The notes: a model not told the origin generated them from the sequence alone. Shown: positions 31,730 through 43,834, counted from the stretch's first letter. The stretch: DNA of 64,000 nucleotides from Diadema setosum (GCA_033980235.1 CM067075.1:17124844-17188843); one strand, 5' to 3'. Translations and numbers: made by a program.

Positions 31730-34700
31730 CCAAAGGTAAATTTACCCCGAATATACATGCAGGAATATTAGTAGGATAAGTTTAAGGAAACTCAGACAAT
31801 CCGTTCAATAGGTATGAATTTTTGGAATTTTAGTGGCGAGACTGCTGGATCAGAAGATACAGACCATGACATTACATTATGCACTACGATATAAAGTAAA
31901 TGTAAGGAAAATTCTACAAAATATCATTTCAGATGAAAAAGTACACATTCATTGGACTTGTAACTGGCATAATTTATGTCAAAGGTAATATCATTGCTCA
32001 TGCTTTCTGAAAGAGGTAAAACTAGTGCACTTACATCATGCTAGAAAAATGAAAATATTATGTTGCGTTTTCTATTTTTTTTTTTTTGGTATTGTAGTGC
32101 ATTTATGTGATGTTATGATCGAAGTAGTCTTCTGAACAAGCGGTCTCATCACCAATGAAATTCATAACCTTTGAACGAATTGTCCGTTTCCCTTAAACTT
32201 TAATTGATGTGTTCTACTATTATTGCTGCATTCACTCAATCAACGTGTATTTTTTGGTTTCTTTCCCCTTTAAGTGTTTAATGTATAAAATCAGGGATAA
32301 TGATAGTGATAGTGATAGTGATAATAATGATAATTACCGATAGTAGCAGAATTAGCACATACAGTTTTTGCTATCATGTCCAAATGCGTTTTGACGTGAT
32401 TATAGGGTTCACAGGGGTAAATATTTCCCCATATAGACGTGTGTTAAAATTCAAAAGTCAAAAAATTCTGTAAAATAGCTGGAAGAAATGAAGTGTTTCA
32501 TCTTTACCAACCAGAAAAAGTGAGATAAACCCTTTCATCCACCAACTTTCCATGGGGGATTCTTTAGCTCAAACTCTGTCCATGGATTTGCAACGCCAGA
32601 CTACGAGTTCTTTGCACTCAAAAAATCCCCTATTTTCTGTACATGCACCCAAACAAATATAATCCCTTCAAATTCCATGAGAAAAGCTTTCATCTTCCAA
32701 CCAAATTCATACTCGATATCTGCAGCTATCTTTTCTTTTCTTTTCTTTTTTGCCAAACTGCATTTCTGATTTTTCATTAATCTTTTTCTTCATTTATTTT
32801 AGTATCTTTAGTACGATTTTGTGAAGCGGTCAGGGACATTCCATTATATTTACAGGTGTGAGCCCTTTTACATGTCCACTGATCGCAACACATGTGCACA
32901 CCGTAGATGGCGCTATTTAGTGCGGCCTAAGTTACACACTGAATTATCTTATGAACGAGGAGTGAAGGGTTCTTCACCCACGTTTGGGAAGTTTCATGAG
33001 TTTCATACGCACATGCCTCATTTTAGGTGAACACACTGCTGATTATTATGACAAAAGCACAATAAAATAATATCTTTAAAGCATAAGAAGACATGAGATA
33101 GCGTTTGGGCTCAAAACTCCAGTTAATAATCTGCAAAATCATTATGAATTATCAAATCTAAGTTAATGACATGATAACTCAAAGCCTAGATAGGTATGAC
33201 GATAAACCATTGAAACTGAATTCAGGTTCACGCTATGAAGGAGCTAAGAACAAACGAAAAAAAAAAATCCAATCAGGCGAGAATATGATGCATTTATAGG
33301 TTCTACGTCTACACAATATCGTAGGTGGCAACTTGCGTACCATTTCTTCTTAACGTCTCCTTGGTGCTCTTGCAACTCCTCCTGATGTGAAAAATACAGC
33401 CAGAGGAAATAGAAATTCGGTGCGTTTAATCTAGAAGCGTATACCATTTGTCCAGGTCGTACCCTAGTGGCTCTGTCTGACACTGTTTAGGGAGTGCCAA
33501 TTAGACTCAAATTCTTCAGCGTGCCACAAGAGTATCACCGAGGCACCCTGTTTACAAACGTCATAAATATTTAAATATTATTTTGTTTTAGAGAAGGTAA
33601 CGCAGAACTTATGAAAATCATCTAGTCGATTTATGCATTTATGCATGTATAGATTACCATCTAAAAGAATCATCACGGCCCAAAAACATTTACCAGGTGT
33701 ATAGAATTCTTTACCCCCAAATGCAAACTGTAGGCCGACATTGTTAAATATTTTCAGGAGAGAACTAATTATCATTCTCATATCCCAATATTTTTCAAAC
33801 ACACAGTTACCCGGACAACAACAAAAAAAAAAAAAAAAAAAAAAAAACAACCAACAACAAAAAACAATAATTTTCTTCCTTTGGCCCACTTCTGACCTCG
33901 AAAAGGTTTTAAAAAGTTTAAATCCATTTTCAACTTTCAGAACGAAGTTTAAAAAAAAACAACACAACAACAAGAACGTTGGCAAAACATGACCTGTTGG
34001 TGGAGGTACATTTTGTTTACCCTGTGGATTAGCAAAGGACTCTTGTTCCTGGAAACAACCCTCTTCACGAGGACGCCATGGCCTTAGAATATGCACACGA
34101 ACAAACGTGAATAAACACGTATTTGACCTGGACTACTGAGATATGCCAAATAATATCAATCCCAAATTGTATGTAAATCATTTGCGGACTGTTGATCGTG
34201 AAATTTCTGCATAGGAGAATCCATATCAATGTTCATCATTCAACAGTAACTTTTATGGCAACAGCCATTCACCTTGTAATAAGCTGTCAGTGTGATCGCT
34301 CTATACAATCGTATAGCTATACGAGGTATAAAGCCGTGAATGAATACAACCTTCCCCCTCTATGTGGAGCTGGCTTGATTCAAATGAAACAGTTTCAGGT
34401 TAGACTGCTCTTATTTCCATGCAGCATGACTGGCTTTTGTGAGATCTGTTATTATCATTCATTGTTTTCTTCTTTTTCTTCTTTTTTTAATTCTAAGGGT
34501 GGTTTGGTTGAGGAAGCTTCATAAGGCAAATCTATGCAAAATGGAAAAAAAAAATATTCTTCATTCGTTGTTCCGGAACAATGAGGGTACATTGTCAGGC
34601 GACGCTTTCCACGCCATTGGGCTTTGCAGCTCACTTATTGGTGCGATGTCTGTTCACAAGCACTATTGTAGAGGAGGAGTGGAGGAGTTTTTATTATATA

Positions 34701-36470
34701 CATTTTTTTTTTACTTTGTTAAACAGAGGCTGAAGTCTCCCATACTCAGCAGTCACGGTAGAGGAGGAGAGGGATCTAAACTAATACTGAATACAGTGCG
34801 CTCATCAGCTTTTGGAAATATCAAAGATTTGGGTGGAATTTCCGTGGAAATAATAGACACAACTCCAAGCTTGTTGTCACTCTAATACATGTAACTGGTC
34901 CCCGGCCAAAGAATCCTTAAGCCACTGACATTTGATTTCGTGAGCAGGACACCATTGACCTGTACACGATGGTAATCTTTCGGTGAGGCACTATTGGTGC
35001 TTATTGAGGATTCTCAAATTGCTGATAAAGTCACCTACATGCTTTGGTTTGGTTGAAAGCACCTTTTTTAAGTGAGTCGAGAAGTATCACGCTTACGATG
35101 CTAGAAGTGGAAATACTAACTTCACAAAATTTGGTATCACTAAATGGTAAAGACACACTTCGAAGCTAAGGAGAGTACTCCTTGCGAGTAATAATGACAA
35201 GTTGCAATGTCCTAAAGACATACAACTTATTAAAATGGTTAGTCCATAGAGGTTTGTTGTTGTTGTTGTGTGTGGGGGTGTGGGTGTGGGTGTATTTTCT
35301 CATTTTTAAGTGGACTGATTATGTGACGTATTTTTTTTGAATAATTTTTGTTTTATGCGAACTTCTTAGCTTTTCGGACTTTTGCATGTATATTTGTCAA
35401 TACGCTAAAGTGAAATTTGCTTAGTTTTGGACAAAAAGAAAAGTCTCTGTACTTTCATCGATTATCATTATCGTAAGTATCGTTATCATCATACAGAACT
35501 TGCTGTAACCTCAAAGCTGGAAGACTTTCAAATATTATGTGAACATATACAAGCATGACTTTCAAAATGACATAACTGCTAGAGTAACTAATGCCACCAT
35601 TTTGTTCACCCAGTTATTCAAGATGTCACTGCGTAAAGCAGGCCAACTTTTCATAATTTCAAGTTCTCACGCCCAAAGCAAACAGGAGTCCTGTTTAGAA
35701 AAGTCATAAACCTCCGAAACTGTTGCTCCACCACCACAGGCGACAAAGACGTTCTTGGTAGCAATTATAAAAACTCATCAATATTACTTAACAGCACCAA
35801 GATTTCATCGGATTCTCTGCTTCCAATGCACTTAATTTATGTTTGTGATTGAATTTCACGTGAAATCTACATTAGCGTCATCTTGTTTCTTCAAATGAAT
35901 ACGTCATAAGAAAACAACGCTCGTTTAAGGTATCGATATCTTTCAGTTGAAATAAATACAGTATTGGACAAAGGGGATTGTTATCCATCAGTCTGATTTT
36001 GATTACACATCTATATTTGAAGAAAATGAAATTGTAATTTTGTGAAGCCTCACTACAAATAACGTCTAACAGACAGTATTTGCAGTAATGCCAATTTTTA
36101 CACTGTAGTTCCTATCGTGATGTATCAAAACGATGTTCAGAAACTAACCTCCATAAAAAGACTATCTTCGAGAAGCTATGCCTTGAAATTGGTGATCGAT
36201 CAAACGTATCAGACCGAAACTTGGTCAATACCTCGTCTATGAGGGCTCCAAGGTTACCAAGCGAGGAATCCGGGCAGAACAATCAGACAATAAATTGACG
36301 TAATAATAACTCTATCATGTTGGATCTATTGGTTGTGATATCATGTCTCTCGCTCAAGACTTGCCCACTGTTTCATATAGGCAATTATAATGATTTGTCA
36401 GAGTGTGTAGTGATGTCGATGTGTATTGTTTTCTTTCTGGCGGACTTAATGCTTCAGAAATCACTGTACC
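31730..36470. other. Long intergenic stretch, no gene supported
   Basis: AT-rich sequence with a (GATAGT) run near 32300-32325 and a poly-A run at about 33824-33847. The longest + frame (34439-34885) is low-complexity at its start and shows no known domain. Antisense to 34700-35000 there are faint LINE-endonuclease-like words (MGDF) that are too weak to call. Confidence 0.4.
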
Positions 36471-36642
36471 TAATTGCAACATGTGCCTGATACCAGAGTA
36501 ACTACGCTGTCGAGCCAAATTAGGAAAACTGGGTACATTATCGGGCGACTACCGGACAACCAGAATGCAACACAAGTAAAGAGCCAGAGAGAGCGAGTGT
36601 TCGCTGACGCCAACAGATCAAGTCTCGGATTTGGACGTGAAT

Positions 36643-37002
36643 ATGGATGGAGAGTCAAAGTCTAATGGGGATATCCAGCTCTATCAGCTAAATGAGACAA
36701 TTAGAAGTAATGATGCCCACGTCGAGCGGGAGAGAAAAGAGGAAATCGAAGGAGATGGTGGTGATGTAGGCTCAGATACTGAGATCGAGGAGGGTGAGAT
36801 TGATACCGGCCTGAATGAACGCCTTCAAGCTCTGACGAGGAAATACTACATTACCCAACCGAGCCATAGTCCTTCCGAATCATGGGACTATATAGCACTC
36901 TCGAAGCGCAGCTTTTTTCAAAGCTATTCAGTTCCGGCAAGTGCGTGGAGAACATGGGCTTCAAGAGTTGCTGCAACCACGAATCTCGCGATCGTTATAA
37001 GG
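36643..37002 (+). CDS. MS4A/CD20-like four-transmembrane protein, exon 1 (acidic cytoplasmic N-terminus)
   Basis: First coding exon of a six-exon gene, 120 codons. The start ATG at 36643 lies in GTGAATATGG; no in-frame ATG precedes it. The donor is AAGG|GTATGG, phase 0. The N-terminal domain is hydrophilic and strongly acidic (EGDGGDVGSDTEIEEGEID, about residues 47-65), with no signal peptide, and is predicted cytoplasmic. Joined with exons at 37896, 38429, 40210, 42283 and 43440 it gives 336 residues with four hydrophobic segments (about 121-143, 148-172, 183-205 and 236-262) and a 70-80 residue C-tail. All five introns are phase 0, a strong internal check on the model. Family assignment to MS4A/CD20-like proteins is inferred from topology and the TM1-TM2 wording; another tetraspan family is possible. 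Confidence 0.7.
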
Positions 37003-37259
37003 GTATGGAATTGGCGGGATTATACGGGCAGTGCTCTAACTCTATAAGCTATAAAATGTCAATTTTAGTCATGGATTAATAATTCCGCTTCATGGGAAGG
37101 TTGACTTCTCAAGCATTAGTTAATGAATATGATTTTTACATACACTTGTGTGAATGTTTTTATTCTTCTTGACTTTAATCCTCCAAGTTTTGTCATTCTG
37201 TGGTCTATGTTTATATTCATGTAATGCTTCTGAATACTTGATCTGAATGGATGAAATAA

Positions 37260-37279
37260 TTATTATGGTTTATATCACA

Positions 37280-37352
<73 letters not shown>
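37260..37352. repeat. (TA)n-(GT)n microsatellite in intron 1
   Basis: TA repeats at about 37283-37314, then GT repeats to about 37352. Confidence 0.95.
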
Positions 37353-37564
37353 CGGAGGGATGACTGCTCGCAGACGTTGCAGTATCACTGATAGCCTTTA
37401 ATTCTCCCGAGTTTTCGACCGAGTTACAGGTCTTTTCAAGGGCTTGGGACGTAAACACAAAAGCAGAAAAGCAACCAATTTGCATACATTTGAACAGAAT
37501 AAGGCAAAACAAGGCAAAAAAAGAAAAAAAAAAGAAAATCATATATATATAATTCTATGTATGT

Positions 37565-37565
37565 A

Positions 37566-37622
<57 letters not shown>
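37565..37622. repeat. (TA)n microsatellite in intron 1
   Basis: About 55 bp of TA repeats. Confidence 0.95.
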
Positions 37623-37623
<1 letters not shown>

Positions 37624-37895
37624 TTTGCCTGCAGCAGTAGACATTCAGAAGTTAGTCCAGGAAATAAACTGTCGAAATACGTCCTATAATAACGTGAATA
37701 TTTTGAATGGCTTATGAGTCCCAACCCTTTCACACACAGTTCTGTTGTAAATCTGCTTTACCATTCTTCTTTATTCATCTTAGTCCGAAGTCTCTGCATT
37801 ACGTCTATTCGTAACTCTTTTATCCCAATTCTCAGACACCTTATACGTATTTCTTTCTGTATTTCTTCATTATATTGTCACTTGCACGAGTTCAG

Positions 37896-38012
37896 AACGT
37901 ATCAATACTTCACGCCTTGTGTTCCGTGCTACTGATCATTGCGGGTGTGGTGGGTGTTGTAGCCAAGAGTTACATGGCATACTTAGCAGTGACCATTTGG
38001 AGCCCGGTTTTG
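37896..38012 (+). CDS. MS4A/CD20-like four-transmembrane protein, exon 2 (TM1, start of TM2)
   Basis: 39 codons. The acceptor is a T-rich tract ending GTTCAG and the donor is TTTG|GTAAGA; both are phase 0. It reads NVSILHALCSVLLIIAGVVG, then VVAKSYMAYLAVTIWSPVL. A small-residue-rich first helix, a short loop, and a Y-x-x-x-x-x-W-S-P/G-x entry into the second helix follow the TM1-loop-TM2 layout of MS4A proteins (Y-x-F-W-G-x). Confidence 0.75.
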
Positions 38013-38428
38013 GTAAGAAATTCAAATTTGTTTCCATGGATGCTCTCGGAAAAAAAAGAAGAAAATTAATCAATCAGTAGATAAGAAAAAAAAAAAAACT
38101 TTTATAGGCCTACGTGGGCAATAATTATATTTGCGTAGCTCTCATGAACTATTATAATTATCTATACCAATAGACATTAAATCAAGTAGAAATGTTCTAT
38201 CTATAGGAGTATTATTTTATGTTTTGTAGGCTGATCGGAAACGTTGAAGACAATGAAACAAAATCAAGATAAAGAATGTTACGAAATGTGTTCAACGTAA
38301 ATTGCAGTGAAATCAGATTTGTTACTGTAATCATAGTAAATCACATAGACGAAAATGCAACATAATATTATCTTCGTCACCTTTTTAAATCAATTTTCAT
38401 TATGATTTCCTCTCTGCATTACGTTTAG

Positions 38429-38491
38429 ATTTTCTTGCCGACAAGCATCGTAGGATTGTTGGCATACAAACGACTACGGAGCTGTTCAGCG
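38429..38491 (+). CDS. MS4A/CD20-like four-transmembrane protein, exon 3 (end of TM2)
   Basis: 21 codons between a TTTAG acceptor and a GCG|GTATGC donor, phase 0 on both sides. It reads IFLPTSIVGLLAYKRLRSCSA. This completes the second hydrophobic helix and adds the basic cytoplasmic loop YKRLR, as expected after TM2. Such a small exon is easy for gene finders to miss. Confidence 0.65.
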
Positions 38492-39310
38492 GTATGCGGA
38501 CACCATCAGCATTATCTTTGTGAACAGAATATACACACATATTCGGGAAAAGTTTCTCAGAGTATATTGACTGAGTGTATGCATCAACATGTACCCAAGA
38601 ACTCCCAGCAATATTACCCGAAGAGAATTCCAGAAAATATCAATTTTTTAAGGAAAAGTATATACATTTGTTTGAATTGTTGCTGACATAATATTACTGC
38701 CTTCTAAAAGATGTATAGGCCAAGTTTAATGCTTTTTCACTATGATAGAAAAATTTTGCGGAGTTTTCTTTTAATTTTCTTTATACAGTTGTCCTGCCGT
38801 GACCTTACAAGCTGTTGTAATCTTCTCGTCTAGCGATTGCGGAGCCGATATTTAAGATACCATAACTTTTGAACGCAGATTGTCCAATTTTCGTCGAACT
38901 TCACTTATGTATTCTATCAATAATGATGCATTCTTACAATCCACATTATAGTATAGCTGGGAAACTTCCCATTTAATGTGCCTATAACTATATAAGGAAA
39001 TAATTTTAGCTGAATACCCTGATTGCCTAATTGCGCTTTATACTGCAGCGTGAATGAATGGTATCTATATCTTTTTTCATGATCGAGATTTCACCATATT
39101 CATGCAAAGGCATGTATTTTATTCAAAGTCGGATTTATTCATACGTGTACTTATACTGTATGAGTTGCCTTTGTGTCATTCACTGATTATAATGAAAGAA
39201 AAGAATGAGTTTTCCGGCTCCTTAAAATGGAGAGCTGTATACATTACTCGAAACCTACACTATTCAGATCTAAAATTATGATTACATGAGTTACCTCCTT
39301 TATTTTCATC

Positions 39311-39700
39311 ATGTTAATTTTGCATTTCAATGCACACTCCTGGTCTTTATTCCCCTCCCCTGTTTCTTCTTTTCGCCATATTCAGGCCCGTAGCCGGGGG
39401 GGGGGGGGGAGGAGGGAGGAATCAGTCGCGACCTCGACCACAGCTGGCACATCTCACCCCGCCTCTGCTCGCGCGCATGTACACTACACTTTTGTGCCTC
39501 GCGCTTGCTCGTGCGGCGATGGGGGGGGGGGGGGGGGGGGGGGGGGCGAGTCTCCCCTTGAATTTTCCTGGGACTTTTTTTGGGGGTGCATTACATTGCT
39601 GACTTTTAATCCGGAAAAAAAAAAAGGCAAAAGCCTCCTCACGACGTGGGAGAGGGAAACACCCTCCCCTTTCTCTCAACCTCAATAAATTTGATACACA
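39311..39700. repeat. Poly-G tracts within a GC-rich repeat in intron 3
   Basis: Runs of G at about 39399-39410 and 39521-39546 flank a CG-rich stretch, and the left one is preceded by AGGCCCGTAGCC. The long open frames on both strands here are poly-Gly/poly-Pro artefacts. The second tract could form G-quadruplex DNA. Confidence 0.7.
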
Positions 39701-39879
39701 GTGAAGATGAACACGCAAATCAAGAGTTGACTGACACCATGATTTACCATTCACATTGCAAATGAATATTTATAGCATCCGTATTCTTTTTTTATCAAAA
39801 TTGCAAATATTCCACTAAAGTGTTGTGCGCCATTCGCTGAATTTCAATTCTAAAAAAGTGAAAGGTCTCTTGTTATCTT

Positions 39880-40130
39880 AAAAGGGGTCGTATAGTCGTG
39901 ATTGGGAGAGGAATTCGGATTTTAACATCTTGCGAGATATCTAGAAATCTCTAATGAAATATTAAAGATCATACACTTCTAAGAGGAATTAATGTGTATT
40001 GGTTTTGGAAATTATGGCTGAGGTATCCAAAAGCAAAGTACATCGACGTGGTCCTAAGAAAAAGGTGGGTCCCACCTTTATTAGGACGTATTGTTTTTGG
40101 ATATCTCATCCATCTCCAGACTTATTTTCA
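39880..40130. repeat. Degenerate copy of the TTTAAAGGG foldback MITE family in intron 3
   Basis: It shares AAAAGGGGTCGTATAG..., GCGAGATATCTAGAAA..., the GGATATC/TATCCAAAA wording and CCTTTATTAGGAC with the copies at 51356, 54494 and 63666. The right arm is truncated. Confidence 0.5.
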
Positions 40131-40209
40131 TCCCAAGATTGCCCTCCATCTCTCTCTTTCTCACGAGCACACACCACAACTGATTACTATCACCTTCATC
40201 GTTACACAG

Positions 40210-40359
40210 ATTCGGGGCCTCACGATACTTTCGATACTATCGATGACAGTATCGCTGTCACTTTCTGTCTTATCAGCATGGTTCATACTTCGTGATGGTC
40301 AGCTTGAGATAGACTGCTGCCCTGCTCCAACAGTCGTCATTCCGCATTGCCGGCATACA
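40210..40359 (+). CDS. MS4A/CD20-like four-transmembrane protein, exon 4 (TM3 and extracellular loop)
   Basis: 50 codons. The acceptor is TTACACAG after a C/T-rich tract and the donor ACA|GTAAGT; phase 0 on both sides. TM3 reads LTILSILSMTVSLSLSVLSA. It is followed by a loop with Cys residues (ILRDGQLEIDCCPAPTVVIP, then HCRHT) that would face outside between TM3 and TM4. Cysteines in this loop are common in four-pass surface proteins and could form a disulfide. Confidence 0.75.
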
Positions 40360-40405
40360 GTAAGTGCGCCAATAAAGTATTGGAAAATAACTTTTTTTTT
40401 TTTTT

Positions 40406-40586
40406 TTCAGGTGCGAGTTTCTTCACTTTGTCTCCCTCTACAAATTAAATTTGTTAAGATCGCAACTGCTGATCAGTCCCACTGGTTCCTTTTTTCCGAC
40501 ATGTTTTTTAATTTACAGATCAGCAGTTGCGATCTTAACAAATTTAATTTGTAGAGGGAGACAAAGTGAAGAAACTCGCACCTGAA
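40406..40586. repeat. Perfect 69-bp inverted repeat (hairpin) in intron 4
   Basis: The arm 40406-40474 is the exact inverse complement of 40518-40586, with no mismatch in 69 positions and a 43-nt spacer. The left arm begins TTCAGGTGCGAGTTTCTTCA and the right arm ends with its inverse. If transcribed in the intron it would fold into a long perfect stem. Perfect identity means it is recent, maintained by conversion, or an assembly artefact. Confidence 0.9.
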
Positions 40587-40589
40587 CCT

Positions 40590-40990
40590 TAACCCCTCTG
40601 AATAATATCTTTCTTTCAATATCTTTTTTGAAAATCTTTCTTTCAATAATTTTTTATTGTTATTTTTTACATTTAGCCTTCCCTGGGATACCAAAATTGT
40701 ACGAACATGGATTGAGGACCCCATTCATTTCAAGCTTAATCGCTTAAGATGGCGGTCTCCTGCATTCAATTTTATTATCTTTTATTTACTGAAAAATACT
40801 ATATATTTTATTTTATGTTTCAGTGTATGTATACTGCTCAATGCGATCACTTTTTATGTGTATCTATTTGTGTACTGTTATCGATTTATTTCACTGCACT
40901 TGCTATTCTTTGTCTTTGTGCTTGTGGAATTTTGTATTTAATTTGTATCTGATTGAATGCGGAAATAAATCAAATCAAATCAAATCAAAC
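40590..40990 (+). repeat. Probable LINE 3' tail with (AAATC)n ending
   Basis: A T-rich stretch with imperfect Tyr/Leu/Cys-rich frames closes in GGAAATAAATCAAATCAAATCAAATC (written here in part; 40964-40988). A short tandem-repeat terminus is the usual 3' end of CR1/L2-type LINEs. No reverse transcriptase motif precedes it, so it is at most a 5'-truncated copy. Confidence 0.4.
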
Positions 40991-42282
40991 ATGGATTGTG
41001 TACAAGTTAACCATTTTCTGCTCATATGAGTATTATATTGGAAGGGACTGATTTTCTGGATCCATGTCTATTTTACAATTTTCTCTGCTCCGTGGATGCA
41101 TTGTCCCCTTCGATTTAGATTGATATTCCAATTAGATTTTCCTGTACACATGTACTATCTAAGCGAGGATAACAAGTCTGTGCTAGGTCCCAAGCTATAA
41201 CTTTTATCTCTTTCGCCCCTTAAGTGCTCCGAACTCTAAGAACGTCAGTCCGCATCCGCAGCATTTCGACAGCATTTTGAATCCACCTTGTCCGATTTAG
41301 GATATACAAAGGAAACTCTAAACTTGAATCACAAAAAAAAAAAAAATAGAGCGCAACTCCATTCCACGTGAAAGTTGGCTTTCAAAAATGAAGCAAGAAT
41401 AAGAAAGTTACGACATTTTTAATTTCTGCACTTTTTTACTGAGTGCACGCCATTTATTCAGAAGAAGCGATGTTGTCATCACCTCACAACTCTCCCGATA
41501 GTTTGTACACAAAAATACGCAAAAAAAAAAAAATCGTTCGTTGATGGTTTATGATCTTGCAACTGCAGCCTCTTTTGACCCTCGAAGTTGTTGTTACTAT
41601 TTCAGTACAAGGATCCTGGAGTTGTGTGCTATTCAGTGGGAGACTTGTGAAGGATGCAATCATCGCATTTGCAAAGTGAATATTTTGGAAAACTTTTTAG
41701 TCTGATGAAACCTCTACCATTCCGCTCGTCTGATTTCACTCACTTCAATAAAACCAACATCGTATGCAGTTGCGCTGACATACCAACATATAGACACACC
41801 AACAACTGATAAAATTAAGAATGCAACATTATACTTTTCTGCATTGCCTCTTAGTGATTGCCATGCGCTTGTTATTGTTTGATGATATTGGCAATTCAGG
41901 TTATGGAACGGCCTCCACTCATGACTTCAAGAATTTCCCTGTAAAGCGTGTTTACAGTACAACAGTATATTTGAACAATATTCTCAGGATAATGGGTTCG
42001 GAAGGTCAATTTCTTCTGCATGAGGAAATGAATCCAAGGAGCTGTCTATGGACGACATACAAGACTCAAGTCACAATTTAATGCATGCGTGATAAACCTA
42101 TTATTACCATTATTACCAACGACTGTTATTGCATCACCATCATCAGCATTTTCATTGCTATTCATTAAAGTAAACGTCGGCATGGACGCAGTTTTCAGAG
42201 CCTTGCATAAAACGTCTCATAGCAATCAAAATTATTCTGATCATTATCGTCACTCACCACATCCATGTTGTTTCTTGAACAG

Positions 42283-42414
42283 GAGTATCGTGTTTTCATC
42301 GACGCTCTGAATGTTTTCCTGCTGCTAATCGAGTTGATTGCTTCCACCTCGTCTGTTGCCGTGTGCTGCATTATACAACCCGGTTGTTCCATGCATTCCA
42401 GAAACACAGAGAAG
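42283..42414 (+). CDS. MS4A/CD20-like four-transmembrane protein, exon 5 (TM4)
   Basis: 44 codons from acceptor TTGAACAG to donor GAGAAG|GTGCGA, phase 0 at both ends. It reads EYRVFIDALNVFLLLIELIA followed by STSSVAVCCIIQPG, a fourth membrane helix with the L-N-x-x-L-x-x-x-E pattern seen near the start of TM4 in MS4A proteins. If the donor were skipped the frame would stop at 42450, giving an alternative shorter ending. The phase-0 exon at 43440 makes the spliced version preferable. Confidence 0.7.
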
Positions 42415-43439
42415 GTGCGACTTTATAGTGCAGTCGAAGCATGTCCCTAGTGACGGAACTTTAAGTTCAGTTCCACATCGTGTTCAAGTTGACTTACATG
42501 AACAGACTGGCACTATAACTGCAGGAATAATGTGTCAAGACTGGTGGAGGTTTCATCAATATCAGAAATATGATAAGAAAGGTGTAAAAATGTTCAGATA
42601 TTTACATAGTTTACCAAGTTATTACTGATTCACTTTTCCTATTTTTCTGTTTTCATAGAAACAATATTATGTCGGGATGGGATCCCCCTTCTAGGGCTGC
42701 ATTTTCTATGTTTTTTGTAATTATGATGTTAGATGGAAAGAAATGAGGTTCTTATTTCACTCGGCACAATTTCTGTCGTTAGGATACGAAGAACGCTGGC
42801 AGAAAGCGACTTGCATTGGTGCAAATATAATTTGCCTATATTGCGTAAAAAATATACAGAGAGAACTACTCCTTGATCGTCTGTTTGTTCCTTAGAATGC
42901 TCGGATTTTTTCCAGGTTCCGTGAGCCAGACATGACTGCTTACTGAAGCCCCAATTTTGCACAATGTGACTACAATACAATGCTTTTCTATGTAAATGAC
43001 CTCCTTCCCATATTTTTGAGGGTGATTATGGTTAAGCGCAAGTCACTTCTTTCTACCGTGGCCCATCTTGTTGAAAACAGGCGTGAATACTAATAGTGAT
43101 TATAGAAAAAATCCACGTGTGACAGGCGATTTCAAGAGTAGTGCCTTCTAATTTTTTCTCTTCATTTTGTGATGCATTCTTCGATAATGTATAGAAACCA
43201 CCGTTTCATTTAGAAACGAAAGATAATGAGGAATAGTTAACTGTCTTTTGACAGTTCTGTTGCATAATGTATTTAGGTATAATTTTTAAGCCAAAATTCA
43301 TTAAAATTATTATGACCTCACTCAAAACTGTCTCTTATTATGAATAATCATATACTTTAAGCACACCAGTTTAGAATAAGACGTTCGACAGCTTACAATA
43401 ACACCACTTTACTTTTTATTTCTTGTGTAATTTCTACAG

Positions 43440-43628
43440 CTTTTAGCCAGCACTAGTACGTCATACAGGCGGTTAGATACTGACGAGACTATAGAACTTG
43501 TTGAAGACTTCTGCAGCTTGACTCATATCAGTACCACCAACAACCAAGCCAGTTCTTTGACGCGGAGAAGTGCAAGCGCGCCCGCTTTAGTCGGTGAAGG
43601 GGTAGAGTTTGGAGACTTCTACTTCTGA
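43440..43628 (+). CDS. MS4A/CD20-like four-transmembrane protein, last exon (cytoplasmic C-tail)
   Basis: 62 codons plus TGA. The acceptor TTTCTACAG is preceded by a T-rich tract, and phase 0 fits the exon 5 donor. It starts LLASTSTSYRRLDTDETIEL and ends with a GDFYF terminus. The tail is hydrophilic, rich in Ser/Thr, and has an acidic patch, as expected for a cytoplasmic C-terminus. This exon is short and carries no known domain, so it rests on splice sites and frame agreement. Confidence 0.6.
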   Translation, partial: LLASTSTSYRRLDTDETIELVEDFCSLTHISTTNNQASSLTRRSASAPALVGEGVEFGDFYF

Positions 43629-43768
43629 GAGCTGATAGAATGACTATGAATGTGTTTAACAAAAAAGACTCTGTCTTAAATTCAAGAAAATGGTGTTCTG
43701 GTAAAGGATCCATTTGGGTCTTGGGACAAATTCGCTGTATGTAGTTGTGGTGCATGTCCTGCAGGACC

Positions 43769-43834
43769 GGGGCTGTTTGTTTGTTTGTTTGTTTGTTTGT
43801 TTGTTTGTTTGTTTGTTTGTTTGTTTGTTTGTTT
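43769..43834. repeat. (GTTT)n microsatellite
   Basis: About sixteen uninterrupted GTTT units. Confidence 0.95.

Noticed and set aside
33578..34096. 172-codon minus-strand frame
   Set aside because: It crosses a poly-A/poly-T run giving poly-Phe, shows no domain and has no splice context.
34439..35000. Possible gene or LINE endonuclease remnant
   Set aside because: There is a faint MGDF word on the minus strand and a long + frame, but no ordered set of motifs. Too weak to annotate.
36474..36665. Upstream frame overlapping the start of the four-pass gene
   Set aside because: It is in a different frame from exon 1 and from all downstream exons. It is treated as 5' untranslated sequence.
36882..37079. 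Cys-rich alternative frame over the end of exon 1
   Set aside because: It ends in a stop past the phase-0 donor at 37002 and cannot join the exons downstream in frame.
39422..39754. Minus-strand frame with a poly-Pro run
   Set aside because: It arises from the poly-G tract on the + strand.
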